This document shows, piece by piece, positions 13,755 to 27,062 of a stretch of 64,000 bases of DNA (within the stretch, counting starts at the first letter, position 1; each line of letters opens with the position of its first letter). Under the pieces are notes generated by a model, which had not been told where the DNA came from, did not search any database, and saw only the letters and a program-made list of their open reading frames with translations. The position numbers and the translations under genes were made by a program. The stretch is from positions 92,001-156,000 of the forward strand of contig JAWDGP010007321.1 of assembly GCA_033675545.1 (NCBI GenBank), in the 5' to 3' direction. This stretch comes from Elysia crispata. Lineage: Eukaryota > Mollusca > Gastropoda > Plakobranchidae.

Positions 13755-15065
13755 AGTGCATACTTTGTTTAAAACTACACGATGTCGAATGTTCAAAAGG
13801 TTCTATAAATTCATTCGAATTTTCCAAAAATTAACTACCTAATAATTCTATTCTTTTTGTGAAGCGCGAATTCACCTGTTTTCAAACACCACTCTATAGT
13901 TAGTATTGAATAGATATCGAATACTTTTTCATTGATTTTGACATGTGTTAAACCTTTACTACTATCATAATAGCATAAATGTTTCATTATTTTTACAATC
14001 GAAAATCAATTTAAAACTCCACACGAAGCTTTAAAAAAATGAAATTGGAATTGTGCTTTAGTTCGTTAATAATGTTCATTGTGCAAGAGGCGTATCGGAA
14101 TAAAACTAAATGTCTCCACAGATGCAAGTACGTTCAAACAAAACAAGTTGGAAGAGACGTAATGTTAAAGATGTTACAATTCACTAGAAATGTACGGAAT
14201 GTCCATCAGTTTGAAAGGAAAAATAATTTAATTTACATACCCATGATACACACATGTAAACAAATCGGAAAAAAACTAAAACATGCATGAATCAGAAGCC
14301 ATATTAAGAAAGTTATGTCTAGAAGAAAGTGATTTTATGACGTAAATAAAAGAAATCAACATCATACAAAAAAAAAGTAAGAGAGGCTTCCCTTTAAAAC
14401 TTGTGTCCTGAAGACATTTTCACCCAAACATTGTGTTGTATTTGCAGTTGGGGCATGATAATTGGTAAATTTTATACGATTAGACCATTCGCCTGCAAGG
14501 CCTAGAAAAGTGACAAAAGCCAAACAATATTTTGTTACTTGCTAATTCTAGTATGGAATCGACGACAGAAGAATGCTCTGAAAAGTGAAAGAACTTTTTA
14601 CACTCAGCTTTATTTGACACAATAGTTTACTATTAGCTTACACTGAGAAATAGATTCCATGGTTTTTAGATTGAAGGCGAACTGTTAGCCTGACAAACAC
14701 TTTTACTCATAAGATCTGTTTGTTCTTCAACCCTTTTAGTCTAAACCACGGTGCAGGTGTTTTATTTATTAATTTTTCTGTTCTTTTCACGTGTTTTCAT
14801 ACACAGCTTTAATGTTTCTCAAATATCAACTTTTCAGTTCAGACTAGCATGCTGTTCGTTTATGGGTGTGATTAAAAAAATTACTGAACAAACATTTTGA
14901 CTAGGTTTCACTGAGCTTCTCGTTTCATTTTAAAAATGTTTTCTGCGTTCATTAAATATAATGTAAACGGATGAAAAAAAAGATAATGGAGATAGGAGCT
15001 TCTGTTTCATGCACTGCGTCTAAGTATTGCTGATAAATATGCAAAATTTGAGAGGACGAACATAG

Positions 15066-15410
15066 TCATATATCTAAAGCAACTTCCATTTCCTTCTCCG
15101 CTGTCTCCTCCACACCACTCAATGTACAAGTGATGAAGTCTACTGAATTTTTTCTGCCACGAGCAGTGTCCCACGCGGTACAAAAAAAAAATTAAAGAAA
15201 AGTTAAGGATTTAGGCTAAAAAAATGCTTTCCAAAGTTCATTATAATATGTTTATAGTAATTTATTCATCTAAATTTTGTGCCTAATTTGTTATGATGAA
15301 CCAAATAATAAAACATTTAAAAGTCTGTTCTCAGCGGTTTATAATTTTCAAAGCTAAAAACGCTTTTAAAACAAATTATTGTTATTTTTTGTGAATAAAA
15401 GTCTATTAAA
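15066..15410 (+). mobile_element. Helitron-like repeat, 5' fragment (copy A)
   Basis: Starts TATATCTAAAGCAACTTCC and continues with the family's conserved head (CGCTGTCTCCTCC, CCACTCAATGTACA, TTAAAGAAAAGTTAAGGATT, then a TCTCAGCGGTTTATAATTTTC block). Only the 5' quarter of the family consensus is present. See the full copy at 51789-53005. Confidence 0.6.
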
Positions 15411-15757
15411 AAAAAAACAAAACAAAAAAACACCATGTTATTTTACTTTAATGGTATGAGAGACCTGAAAAAAAAATTCAATAAAATTTGACCCAGCCGA
15501 CAGAACTCGATAGCTTTCACCGCGAAGGTAAAGAGAGCAGCCGAAGCTGCGACACAGCTGGCGAAAGGTGCAAATGATGATTCTCAAAAATAAAATGAAT
15601 AAATAAGAAAACAAAATACTTGAAATAGACGCATAATTAACTGAAATATTTATGAAAATAGAAGAATGGTTTCTCCCCACATTGTCCGGTTTATCCTGAG
15701 TGCTAAGAAAACCACTGAATTCATGTGAAAGTATTTGAATTTTTACCGTAGTTTTAT

Positions 15758-15762
15758 GCTTT

Positions 15763-15797
<35 letters not shown>

Positions 15798-15798
15798 G
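15758..15798. repeat. (TTG)n microsatellite
   Basis: Twelve or so TTG units inside GLS intron 1. Confidence 0.9.
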
Positions 15799-17176
15799 CT
15801 ATAAACATGGCTCCTTGAATGACATGTGTAAACCCTTATTTAGCTTTTTAAATGAGTAAATATTGAGTTATTTTCAACCTACACAGTTCTATATACCCTC
15901 TTCCCTCCCATACAAAAAAAAATTGATTGAACCATTAAGTGTACGTGTAGGTTTTTGTTTTGTTTTTCCTTTCTTTCTTTAAGTCGATTCAGAATTAAAA
16001 TATATATTTCGATTAATTCATTCTAAATTATGCTACCCAAAAATTAAAACAAAAATAGTTTAAAAAAAAAAAAAAGAAAGAAAAAAGGTATAGATACCAG
16101 GCAGTACTAAAAAAAAGAAAAGAAAAAAAAGTGACAGAAAAACACTGCATTTAGAATCACGCAATGCCAATGTCTTATGATGAATGTGGCCCTGACTTAG
16201 CAAAGAATGAATAATTCATACCAAATAGTTTTGCTGTTTGAAGACAAACTATGAGCTCCCACAAAACAAGATACATGTAGTACTATTTGTCAAGTTCTGC
16301 TCGACAACAATCCATGGGCAAATCAATATGCACAGAATGGATTAAAGTAAAATTTAGGTTTTGAACAGAAGATACACTAATAACAAAGTGTGGGTTGCCG
16401 TAGTTCCTGCACAATCGATTAAACGCTGACTCAGAAAACAAAAATTAGGACTAGCAGTTCTGAAAAGTCTTTGTTCTTTCAATTATTCAGGTGGTAAAGA
16501 AACTAAAATATATTATCAGTCTAAACCACGTAATTAAGTACGCATAATAGTCGAAGGATTTTTCGGTGAAAACTGACAATTGCACGCACTCTTCGAAATG
16601 CCTTGATTGGTTAACTAGAGCCGCAAATCAAGCGACTGCATTGATATTATATGGTATGCGACTTATGCTAGATGTTTTTATATTTTATCTCATACAATTC
16701 GTTATGCGATAACTTATCCATATCTTTTTTTTTTTTTTTTTGTGGCATTACTCGCTGTGACTTTTCAAAGTAAAATCTGTTTAGAATGTTTCTTTTTGTT
16801 CTCGTCTCCTCGTTGATTGGAATATCGAAATTTTGTGCCATAACGCTCATAACGTTGTTTTATTTCCATCATAAACCGTTGTTAATAATATTGATATTAA
16901 TTTAACCAACCTACATGCATCTCGGATGAATCTTTTCTTTGACTGTGATTGTGAAGTAGCCTAGGTCTTTCTCGATTTGTGCCGAGTGTAATTTGCGGAT
17001 GAAGTCGGACTTTATTATTTTATAGAACTATGTATGTATGACTCAATTAAGGGACCAATGCACAACACCTTGCATGCAATGTGAGCCGCTGCTTTACGTT
17101 GCCAAAATTTTCATCGGCATAGTACATGTATTGGTAAAGCAATGTATAAGTGGATCTTAAAACCTGTCAACACACA

Positions 17177-17177
17177 A

Positions 17178-17239
<62 letters not shown>

Positions 17240-17412
17240 TGTAATTTTAATTCTCGTCCCGACTTCTTCCTCTTATTCTTATTGTTTCTTATTGATCTTA
17301 TTTTTTTTCTTGCTCTTTTCTCCTCCTCCTCCTCCTCCTCCTCCCCCTCCCCCTCCTCCTCCTCCTCCTTCTTCTTCTTCTTTTTCTTCTTCTTTCTTCC
17401 TCCTCCTCCTCG
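17177..17412. repeat. (CA)n-(TA)n and (TCC)n-(TTC)n cluster
   Basis: A (CA)n/(TA)n tract at 17177-17236 and, about 85 bp on, a polypyrimidine tract of TCC then TTC units (17321-17412). Open frames across it are low-complexity artefacts. Confidence 0.9.
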
Positions 17413-18255
17413 TTTCTTCTTTTCTTCCTCTTACTCCACCTACCGTTCCTTCCTCCTGCATAGCATAATTTTACAAATCAAGGTTTCAGAATGAAGATGC
17501 CACAAGCACTACTCATATCTTTTTGCCTAAATATAAAAAAGAATTGTCCTTCATGCACTCGGGATACTTCAAATTTAACCTATTTCACAGATCATTATTT
17601 GTATCGGATCCACTTACCAAAATTAAAAAAAAAATATCCCGTGAATTTGCCTTTGAAGTTCAAGGCTGCTTTTATAACCTTTTCACGAATCTAAACATTT
17701 TTTATTATCAAATAAGCCTATTGTACAAGGTTCATCTTTATCTATATTATAAAAGGCAACTTCGATTTCTTTCTCCGCTATCTCCTCCAGAGCCACTCAA
17801 TGTACAGAGGTAAAGTTAACTGAATTTTGATCTGCCTAGATCACTGTCCTTGGCACAAAAAAATAACGAAAAGTTACGTACTTAGGTTAAAAATGCATTT
17901 GAAAATTTATCATATATATTCCTTGCAATTAATTTTTTCAATATTTATTGCTAAATTGGTAGGCCTACTGATGAATAAATTAACATATAAAAGACTGTCC
18001 TCAATCATTTTCAATATTAAATGGAATGACTATTTCAAAGCAAATGACTATTATTTTTCCTTAAATGGAGTGAAAATAAAAAAGTTTGAAAAATTAAATG
18101 AAACTTGACAAAAGCGTCATAAAAAAGCTAATCTGTGCAAGAAAGTAGTAAATGTACTTAGTGGTACCTTAGTAGTGATTTGATTGGTCAGTTTTTTAGA
18201 ACTACCATACTCTTAATTTGTCTTGCATGAATTAAACCGATTGTGACTAGAGCTA

Positions 18256-18258
<3 letters not shown>

Positions 18259-18330
<72 letters not shown>
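18259..18330. repeat. (AAT)n microsatellite
   Basis: About 24 AAT/ATA units within Helitron-like copy B, at a place where other copies have only AGAATAATTATAAGC. The tract thus seems to have grown from a short AATAAT seed in the element. Confidence 0.9.
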
Positions 18331-18696
18331 GCTTTTGAAATTCAGGGTCACCCAATAATTTTTTTTTTTACTTTGTTTTGGAGAGCAATTTTTCACCATA
18401 TCAGGTCGCGCACTACATTCATCTGTAATGAGTCATAGGGCATCCCATTAGCTCTCCATCGAGAGATAAACTGAAAAGAAGGCTGCTTAAAAGATTGCAC
18501 CCAAATTTAGTTTTCCCTTTCTTGCTTGAGATTTCTCCCTCATTTTTAGAATGTCTACATGACAACGTGAGAAGACTTCCAATGTCTCAACGTTCTTTAT
18601 ATTTTAAAATTGTACTATGAGGGGCTCTATATATAGTTGTGTGTCAAATAACACAATAGAAACAGTGCTCGACAATTAAGGATATGGTATATTTTG

Positions 18697-19010
18697 AAAA
18701 ATTGTCCTAACTAGTAGTCCACGACTTCGAAGTTTCGTGCCTAATGGCACTCGTCAGGTGTTGCTGTCGTTGGATAAGAGAGATATTTCTTTTTGTGTAC
18801 ACAGTAGGAGAAGATGTATCGCCTCAATGCGGGTCATTTTATACCGTATGTTTTTTCGCCTCGTAAGAATAGTGGTCACAGTTAGTGGTCATCTTCTCCC
18901 ACTGTGTGCACAAAAAGAAATATCTGCTATCCAACTACAGAGAATAACACCTGACGAGTGCCACTAAGCACGAGATTTCGAAATCGTGGACTACTAGGTA
19001 GGACAATTTT
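18697..19010. mobile_element. Fold-back element, 314 bp
   Basis: Arms 18697-18816 and 18890-19010 are imperfect reverse complements of about 120 bp each, sharing AAAATTGTCCTA, CTAGTAGTCCACGA, GGCACTCGTCAGGTGTT, AGATATTTCTTTTTGTG and GGAGAAGATG. They enclose a 73-bp loop containing GGGTCATTTTATACCG. A relative of the loop lies at 21038-21110. It sits inside Helitron-like copy B, so it inserted later. No coding capacity. Probably a MITE or Foldback-type element, superfamily unknown. Confidence 0.8.
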
Positions 19011-19051
19011 GCAAAAAAAAAAAAAATAATAATAATTTTTAAAAAACCCAA

Positions 19052-19078
19052 CTATATATATATATATATATATATATT
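19052..19078. repeat. (TA)n microsatellite
   Basis: A short TA tract just right of the fold-back element. Confidence 0.85.
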
Positions 19079-19397
19079 TGCTGTATATTTTCTTTTTCTT
19101 TAGTGTAGATGTACAGCTCTGGAGGATATAGATCTGTTATATTTTGTGAAGTTTGTATTTCTTCGACGTAGTTGTCTCCCCCACCTGTTCATTCTAACGG
19201 GTAATCATGCTTGTTTGAAATAAAATTATCCCAGTTGTGGGAATAGGAAATTACACCCTTTCATCATAAAAGCGCACTTTCCAATCTGGAATATAATAAG
19301 CCTTCGTAATTTTGAACAGCAATGGATCATAATGGTTATAATTTTAGCTTGCAATGGGAGTCCTATCATTCTATTACGGAAGAAGAAAAAACAAAAG

Positions 19398-19400
<3 letters not shown>

Positions 19401-19476
<76 letters not shown>
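19401..19476. repeat. (CT)n microsatellite
   Basis: About 75 nt of CT repeat followed by imperfect pyrimidine-rich sequence to about 19575. Confidence 0.95.
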
Positions 19477-19483
<7 letters not shown>

Positions 19484-20634
19484 AATCCCCTCTTTTTCTT
19501 TGTCTCTCTCGCAGCCATGTTCTCCCTATCTTCCTTCTCTCTCTCATTTCAAGTAGTCTTTTTATCTCTCCCTATTCCTATACCATCGTGAAAGTTTCTA
19601 AAGCAAAGGTAAACCTAATTAATATCATATAGCATTTTGTAACAATATTCGATGAAGTATTATCTTTGTTGTCACCTTTTCGAGGGTGAAGATAGTTGGC
19701 GCGTTCGATACGATATATCTCAGCAGCTCTGTCACTTCTCTTCAGTTTATTAGCTACATGTATATTGTTTTCAAACATGATATTTGGTTCCTGAGGGTCC
19801 ATAAAGGGAAGCTATGAGAGCGTTGACATATCATTGGTCTGTTGGTATTGGAAAAAGAAAAGCCATTTTTCTTTGCAATAGCAACGATAATTATTGTCTT
19901 TTAATTTTAAAAACGAATGAATATGAAAAAAAAATTTTTTTAGCATAACGATTAGCTTTTCCACCTCAAATGCACGAATAATTTGCCAAAGCGTCTCCAG
20001 CCAAATGGGTGGCAGCTATCAAAAACAGAATTCCAGAGCCAATGGGATAGTCATCCACATGACTCACGATCAATTGCAAGATAAAATTACGACAAAACAA
20101 TATAAATTAAACATTTTTTCCTTTGTAAACAGTGAGTTAGCTAGGCTATCAGAATCTTAATTCTGCATTTTAAATGCAACTTCTCTTTTGGTTGATACAA
20201 CTTACCCTTATTGCTACCACGTGGACTTTTATACTATAGACCAGAAGAATCAAATAACTTTGCTAGTGGTGCCCAGGGCGCGCGACTCTAGAATTTATTT
20301 ACGGTTACATCTGTCTTACTTAAATGTCACTCCTCATACCTGCTGGTTAGAGTTTAGATCACTAACGATTGTATGGCATTGAAATCGTAAACACATTTTT
20401 TGTACATGTATGCCATTTCAAAAGACAAGATCATTTGGTGTTTTGGGAACCTTATCGAGTCAGCAAAGGTTTCAATCACGGAGTTGGTATGATGGTGGTG
20501 GTTATAAGTAATAAAGTTTCTGTTTTCAGCACTTTTATCGGCATAAGCCTATTATAATTTCGGGTATTAAAGTACTTAAATGGGTGTGGTAAGTGGGTGG
20601 GATTATCATTAAAAGAAGAATAGCGAATTATGTC

Positions 20635-20644
20635 TCTCGCTCTC

Positions 20645-20707
<63 letters not shown>

Positions 20708-20732
20708 TTATCTATCTATCTATCTATCTATC
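20635..20732. repeat. (CT)n-(ATCT)n microsatellite
   Basis: CT repeat passing into ATCT units at its right end, a common decay and slippage pattern. Confidence 0.95.
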
Positions 20733-21037
20733 ACATAAACATGCACACAGGCATCACGTCATGGCTTGCCCTAGTCCCCAAACAGCCAAAGAGTGAACTG
20801 TGCGGTTAATTCCAAATCCAATCATAGGTTGAACACACGTAAATCTGCGCAGGGGATTAGGGTCACTTCTGCTCCACTCTGTTCCGGCTGACCTGCCATT
20901 ACCGCTCGGATTCATCAATATTTCAATCTATGCCAGAACAGATTGTGTTTCACTCCTTTCTGTCTGTCATAGGGAACTACTCTGTTTTGTTTTGTTATTT
21001 TTTTTTACGTTTAAAATTAATTGTTTTCATGGACCCA

Positions 21038-21110
21038 ATGTATTGCTTTAAGGTGGGTCATTTTATACCGCATGTTTTTTCGTCTCGTAAAAATAGTGGT
21101 CATCGTTAAT
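21038..21110. repeat. Solo loop fragment of the fold-back family
   Basis: Matches the central loop of the element at 18697-19010 (GGGTCATTTTATACCG, ATGTTTTTTCG, TAGTGGTCA), but lacks its 120-bp arms. It is either a decayed copy or the source segment captured between the arms. Confidence 0.55.
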
Positions 21111-21303
21111 GTTGGACTGGACTTGTAAAACTCTTTGTTTAACCGATCAATCATTCAATCTCTTACGGACGCCTTCAAGACAGGTTGCCTTAACAGAATT
21201 GGTTTTGTTTTGCTTTATTTTTCACTGTGTTAAACTTGGTGCACTGGACAACGGCTAGCTTGGACAACACTGTTAATGCTGAGTACCCGCTGCTGCGCTT
21301 TCC

Positions 21304-21310
21304 CGCCCCC

Positions 21311-21405
<95 letters not shown>

Positions 21406-21420
21406 CTCCTCTCTTTCTCT
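21304..21420. repeat. C run and (CT)n microsatellite
   Basis: A run of about 17 C followed by about 85 nt of CT repeat. A (GA)n tract follows about 300 bp downstream (21702-21770), giving an inverted CT...GA pair. Confidence 0.95.
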
Positions 21421-21701
21421 CTAACACACACATTCAGAGTACATGAAAGAAAAAAATGACCCCAGGTAACAACATCCAAACTGTGGACTCGGCAGGTAAG
21501 TCGACTTAATATTGGAAAAAGGTCAAATCTGAAAGCACGGGAAACAATGATAACTGGGCTATGAAAACCTTCAAAAGTGACGTCATGGAATACAGTATGA
21601 AATCCGATATCAAGGTCGTGGGAGAATTGCGGTACTGCTGGTCAATTTGAGGTATTAGGTAGCGTGCCTGGCAGGAGTGTTGCATCAGCAGCTCTTACCT
21701 G

Positions 21702-21711
21702 AGAGAGAGCG

Positions 21712-21770
<59 letters not shown>
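21702..21770. repeat. (GA)n microsatellite
   Basis: GA repeat with a few GC interruptions at its left end; the inverted partner of the CT tract at 21321-21403. Confidence 0.95.
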
Positions 21771-21771
<1 letters not shown>

Positions 21772-22239
21772 GGACAGATAGAGAGAAACATAGTTTAGGG
21801 ACGAGGAAGAGAGGCAACCCTACTGGCACAGCGAACGAGATCTAGAAAGAGTCGGAGAGACAGCTACAAAGAGAACGGAAAGAGAAATAAGGAAAAAAAT
21901 GATATGTATGAGAGAGATGGTAAGACGGATTTTTTTTTCACATTATAAATTTGTATCTCGCACCATCTTTAGGGGATTACTGGTTTTAAGGCTGCGACTG
22001 GTGCGAATAGCAGGGGAATGCAACTGCTTATTTTCAACTCTAATTGCGACAACTATGTAACTTCTGCAGTTAATGAGACTATTGAACTAAGGTTAAACCT
22101 TAGGATAGGGTTGATTAGAGGAGAACAAACCCACTAACAGAAGGCTTAAAAAAGTCAAGATTAAAACTCTGGACAGGCAGCCTAAAAGTAAAACCGACTA
22201 AACCATCTGACATATTTGACAGAGATGATAGAAGCAATT

Positions 22240-22340
22240 GAAAAGGAGAGAGAGACAGAGAGGGGGGAGGGAGAGAGACTGACAGACAGACTGAGAGTTA
22301 GAAACGTTTCGCCTTTATTGAGAGAGAGTGTGAGAGAGAG

Positions 22341-22387
<47 letters not shown>

Positions 22388-22435
22388 CAGAGAGAGAGAG
22401 GGAGGGAGAGAGACAGAGAGACAGAGAGAAAGGGT
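22240..22435. repeat. Interrupted (GA)n with a family tag
   Basis: GA-rich stretch split by GACA units and by AGAAACGTTTCGCCTTTATT at about 22298-22320. That tag is the reverse complement of AATAAAGGCGAAACGTTTCT, which borders the CT tracts at 24127 and 24348, so this is an inverted relative of that compound repeat. Confidence 0.8.
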
Positions 22436-22738
22436 GGGGTGGGATGTGCAGGGACAAAAGCATGACAGAGAAACAGATAAATCTCACAAATATACGTTTC
22501 CAGAGGAAATAATTATATTTTAGAAAAGTAAGTAAGAAGTGGAACAAACCTCGTGAACCAACACCGTAAAAGAATGTCCAGCAATAATCAACAAAATCGA
22601 TTTCTGCAACAAAAAGCTGATTCAGTCTCAGTATACGTGCATTTGAAGTTCTTGATTGCTATGGTAACACTACAGTCATGTTTGGGGTTTTTAAACAACT
22701 TGGCCCTATGCAGTGTAGAGGCCTCAGCCTTTCTGACA

Positions 22739-22947
<209 letters not shown>

Positions 22948-23781
22948 ACTTCCTTTCTTGATACAATATTATGTTTGTTTCAAGTGTTTGTCTCTCTCTC
23001 TCTTTTTCACTCTCTTCCTCTCTAGATGTCTCCCTCTCCCTCATGCGCTATCTGTTGGCGCGTCTCTCTTTCGTCCCACCATTCTAACTTTCGTTTAGGC
23101 ACTTAAAACCGGTTATACATACATTTTTTCCGGGGTTGGGGTTCACACACATAGGCCTATTCACACTGCAGCTCTCTTTAAACTCACGGAAGAGCCACAA
23201 TTTAACTAAGTTTAAGTTTCAACGTCACTAATCGTGTCTGTCTTCATACGAACAAATTCCTCTTTGCACGACTGAATTAAGCACATTTGCGGACTTTTTT
23301 CTGTTAACAGCTATTAATCACACTAAAATTTTATAAATAACAGTTAAAATTGCCCGATGTGATATTCTAAAGGCAACCAAGAAATAGCACTGAGGCTTCG
23401 ATCTAGCCATAAACGTTCGATACAAGATTTGAATTTCACGCTCTCCTGAACTGATGTTCTTGAGTTATTTTATTTCTCGGTCAACGTTTCTTGTAGAAAA
23501 TAGTTAACCTCCTTCCAATATGATTCAAGTAGCTCCCTTACACCTATTCCCGTCCCCTCTCCGCCGATACTAAATTCAAACTGGTAGAGATAGTTCGCAT
23601 CAAGTTTCACAATACAAATTCAAACGACATAAATTTAAATAAAACTAAATAAAGCTCTAGTAAACAAGCATCTCATGGGGTTTTTTTTATACAATATATA
23701 TGATAGGTTGACATTATGATAACATAATGGCTTTTGACAGGAAAGAAAATAATGTGTTTTTTTTTTTTTTGGATTATAAAA

Positions 23782-23880
23782 CCTATATGATAAAAAGCAA
23801 CTTTGATTACTTCTCCGTACAGTGACGGAATTTACTGAATTTTCATCCCCCAAGAACAGTGCCTTAGCAACAAAACCAGT
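23782..23880 (+). mobile_element. Helitron-like repeat, 5' fragment (copy C)
   Basis: About 100 bp of the family head (CTATATGATAAAAAGCAAC, TTTACTGAATTTTCATC, AACAGTGCC). It ends just before the CT array at 23935. Confidence 0.5.
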
Positions 23881-23932
23881 AAATTTGGCCTTAGTCGAGC
23901 CACAATATCCCCATTGTGTGTGAGATCCGGTA

Positions 23933-24550
<618 letters not shown>

Positions 24551-25658
24551 CCCCCCCCCCCCACACTTTAAATTCCTCATGTAGTAATATTGTTTTACAA
24601 AAGTCTCGAGGTACTGACGAAGTTTTAAAAAAAAATGGACGATATCACTTGTAAACTGAAATTCATTTAATAATCCAAATTCATTTTCATTTGAGGCAGA
24701 GACACACAGGGAGAGAGAGGGGAAAGAGAAAGGGAGAGAAAGGAGAGAGACTGCGTAAAAGAGAAAGATAATTAGGGATATTATTTATACTAATTCCTGA
24801 AATATTGTGACTCAAAATGAATGTTCAACGGTGATTTGCACCGCAGTAACCAGTGTATGATTTTCTCTCTCTCTGTGTGTGCTCTGTGTTTAAGTTACCC
24901 ACATGAACTTTCTATGCACTCTTGGTAGTATGGAGACTGAAAAGGTGAGAGGATTTATATATCTAAATGGTAATTCCATGGTCGACCATACATTATAAAT
25001 ATAATCATTATTCACACATTTATAAAATTTCTTAGAAAACATGGGATGATTTTCGGCATACCGTAATAAGAAATCTGCCATAATGGTCTTAATTGTTCGC
25101 GGTTGTTTACGATGACAAGTAATGAGGAAATATCCCCAAAGAAAACCACCCTGGATTAAAATTAGATGGGAAAAAATTTAAGTTTATTTTACATTCGATA
25201 CAAACGTTAAAATGCTTCTTCCTAACATTCCAAAGTCACTGCCATGTTTTGGTTTCAAAGATTTTTTTCACGTTAAAGCAAAATGATTTTGTGAGCAGTA
25301 ATCTCCTGTAAACTTAAAGTTTTCTTTTTTTGTATGGTAGGTCCGAAATTATAAATTTGCCTTAATTCACAATGCCCCATTGAATTCCTTTCAAAGACAC
25401 ACCTAATATACAAAATGACAGATAATTTCTTAAGAAATAACAAGCTATAATCTGCTTAAGCTAACACATCAAATGAAAATTTTTATCAAAAGAAAGATTT
25501 TATATGTCTAATTCATTAAAGGATGTTTCACCAACATTTGCTATCATTTCCCCTTAATTTGCTCGAAAAAGTACATGTAATTATTTGAAGAAAAAAAAAT
25601 GCAGTTTCACGCATATTTAATTACGATTTCCCAATCACTATGGTGTTGCGCGTGATTC

Positions 25659-25982
25659 TTATCTGTGATGTGGTTCTGGTGACCCGAAATTACTCCGTCC
25701 ACTAACGGACTCGACCTTCATGACCTTCGTGTAGCTTTTCGAGCTTGCTCTACAGATGTACTTCGTAACAGTCGCGAAAGCTTGCGGTACACTGTGATTT
25801 TCGTTCGCTCTCCATCCCATAGATGTCACGTTGGGTTTCTGTAACATGGAAAAGTTATCATGATACCTCTTCCCATAATAACGCTGGTTCGAAACAATAA
25901 CTGATTTATTGTTTTTCGCCAACCCCCCGGCACTTGGGACAATCTTTCTCCTTTCTCTCTGACTGGGCGCAGTGTGATTCAA
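25659..25982 (-). other. Unassigned 107-codon open frame in GLS intron 1
   Basis: An ATG-started frame on the minus strand with ordinary amino-acid composition and GC content above its surroundings (residues include SMLQKPNVTSMGWRANENHS). I recognise no family. No strong splice donor that would join it to GLS exon 2 is visible. It could be a repeat fragment, a lineage-specific exon or chance. Low confidence that it is coding. Confidence 0.2.
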
Positions 25983-26003
25983 CAGCTAAACACATTTCAA
26001 ATA

Positions 26004-26020
26004 ACACACACACACACACT

Positions 26021-26099
<79 letters not shown>
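26004..26099. repeat. (CA)n-(CT)n microsatellite
   Basis: Short CA repeat followed by about 75 nt of CT repeat. Confidence 0.95.
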
Positions 26100-26104
<5 letters not shown>

Positions 26105-26979
26105 AATTTTTCATCCATACTTTGGAGTCCATCTTTTGACAATGATGGCAATGGTAATGAAAGTAAACAAACTGAGTAAAGTTTTTTTGTTTCGAAACTG
26201 ACCCGTTTAAATGTATCTGTTGGCTTAAGCTGAAGTTGAAAAAATCCAATTTTTTAATCCATCAAAAATTGATGATAAATACTGTGGTGACATTCTGCCA
26301 TCGGGATTAACTTAGGTTAGGAATACTTTAAATAAGTCATAATAAAAACCGGCTTAAGATCTGATTTAATCTGAAAGTTTTTTCAGTCATTATGAAAGAA
26401 TGAAGTAATGATTTCAACCAAGATTTACCCAAAGCCTGACGGTGCTCATAGATCTCTGTCTATTTGAAGTTTCTAAGAAAGAATTTACCAGAAAATTTAT
26501 CACAGCCACGCAATGGTATTCTAACGAATGAATGTCACTTGCGACCACAATACATGTAATTTATTTTACTTGTCTGCAATGAAGGCAAGTCCTTTGAACG
26601 AGATGCGCCGTGCTAATTAGATATTCGATTCCACAATTATGCCTTCTGCGGCTTTCTCCTCTATCGATTTATTTTCCTTCTTTTCAATGTGCAGAATTTG
26701 AAATTTGTTTTGCAGGAATACACAAAGTTTTTTGTTGGCTTGTTATATGTATTTTTATTCTTTTATTTTATTTTTGGTTGTTTCTATTTTTCAATGATAT
26801 CTCTTTTATCATCATGCCTTTGGAGAGATGTCCCATAATTACATTATAAATTTTTTTTTTTTTTTTTGTGTGTGTGGTTTCACGTTCCATCTGCAAACCG
26901 AATGTTTTAATACATGCATTGAAACTTTACGATCTATATTAACCCATACCAAAAGCATGAGCTTTGACAGTCAGAATTT

Positions 26980-27062
26980 TTTTTACCCCCCCCCCCCCCC
27001 CGGGGGGGGGTGTTGTTTTTTTTTTTTTTTTTTTTTGTGGGGGGGGGGGGGGGGGGGGGGTT
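26980..27062. repeat. Stacked homopolymers T-C-G-T-G
   Basis: T run, 16 C, 9 G, TGTTG, about 20 T, then more than 20 G. The C16-G9 junction can self-pair and the terminal G run could form a quadruplex. Lengths in such a block are often unreliable in assemblies. Confidence 0.9.

Larger units (their letters stand above)
17741..19215 (+). mobile_element. Helitron-like repeat, full-length (copy B)
   Basis: Begins TCTATATTATAAAAGGCAAC and ends near CCTGTTCATTCTAACGGGTAATCATGCTTG, matching both ends of the family (see 51789-53005). It has gained an (AAT)n tract at 18259-18330 and a 314-bp fold-back element at 18697-19010, which explains its greater length. There is no coding capacity; frames in it are AT-rich noise. 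The (T)C start with TATAAAAGGC and the terminal hairpin are Helitron-like, but a canonical CTRR end is not clear. Confidence 0.6.
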
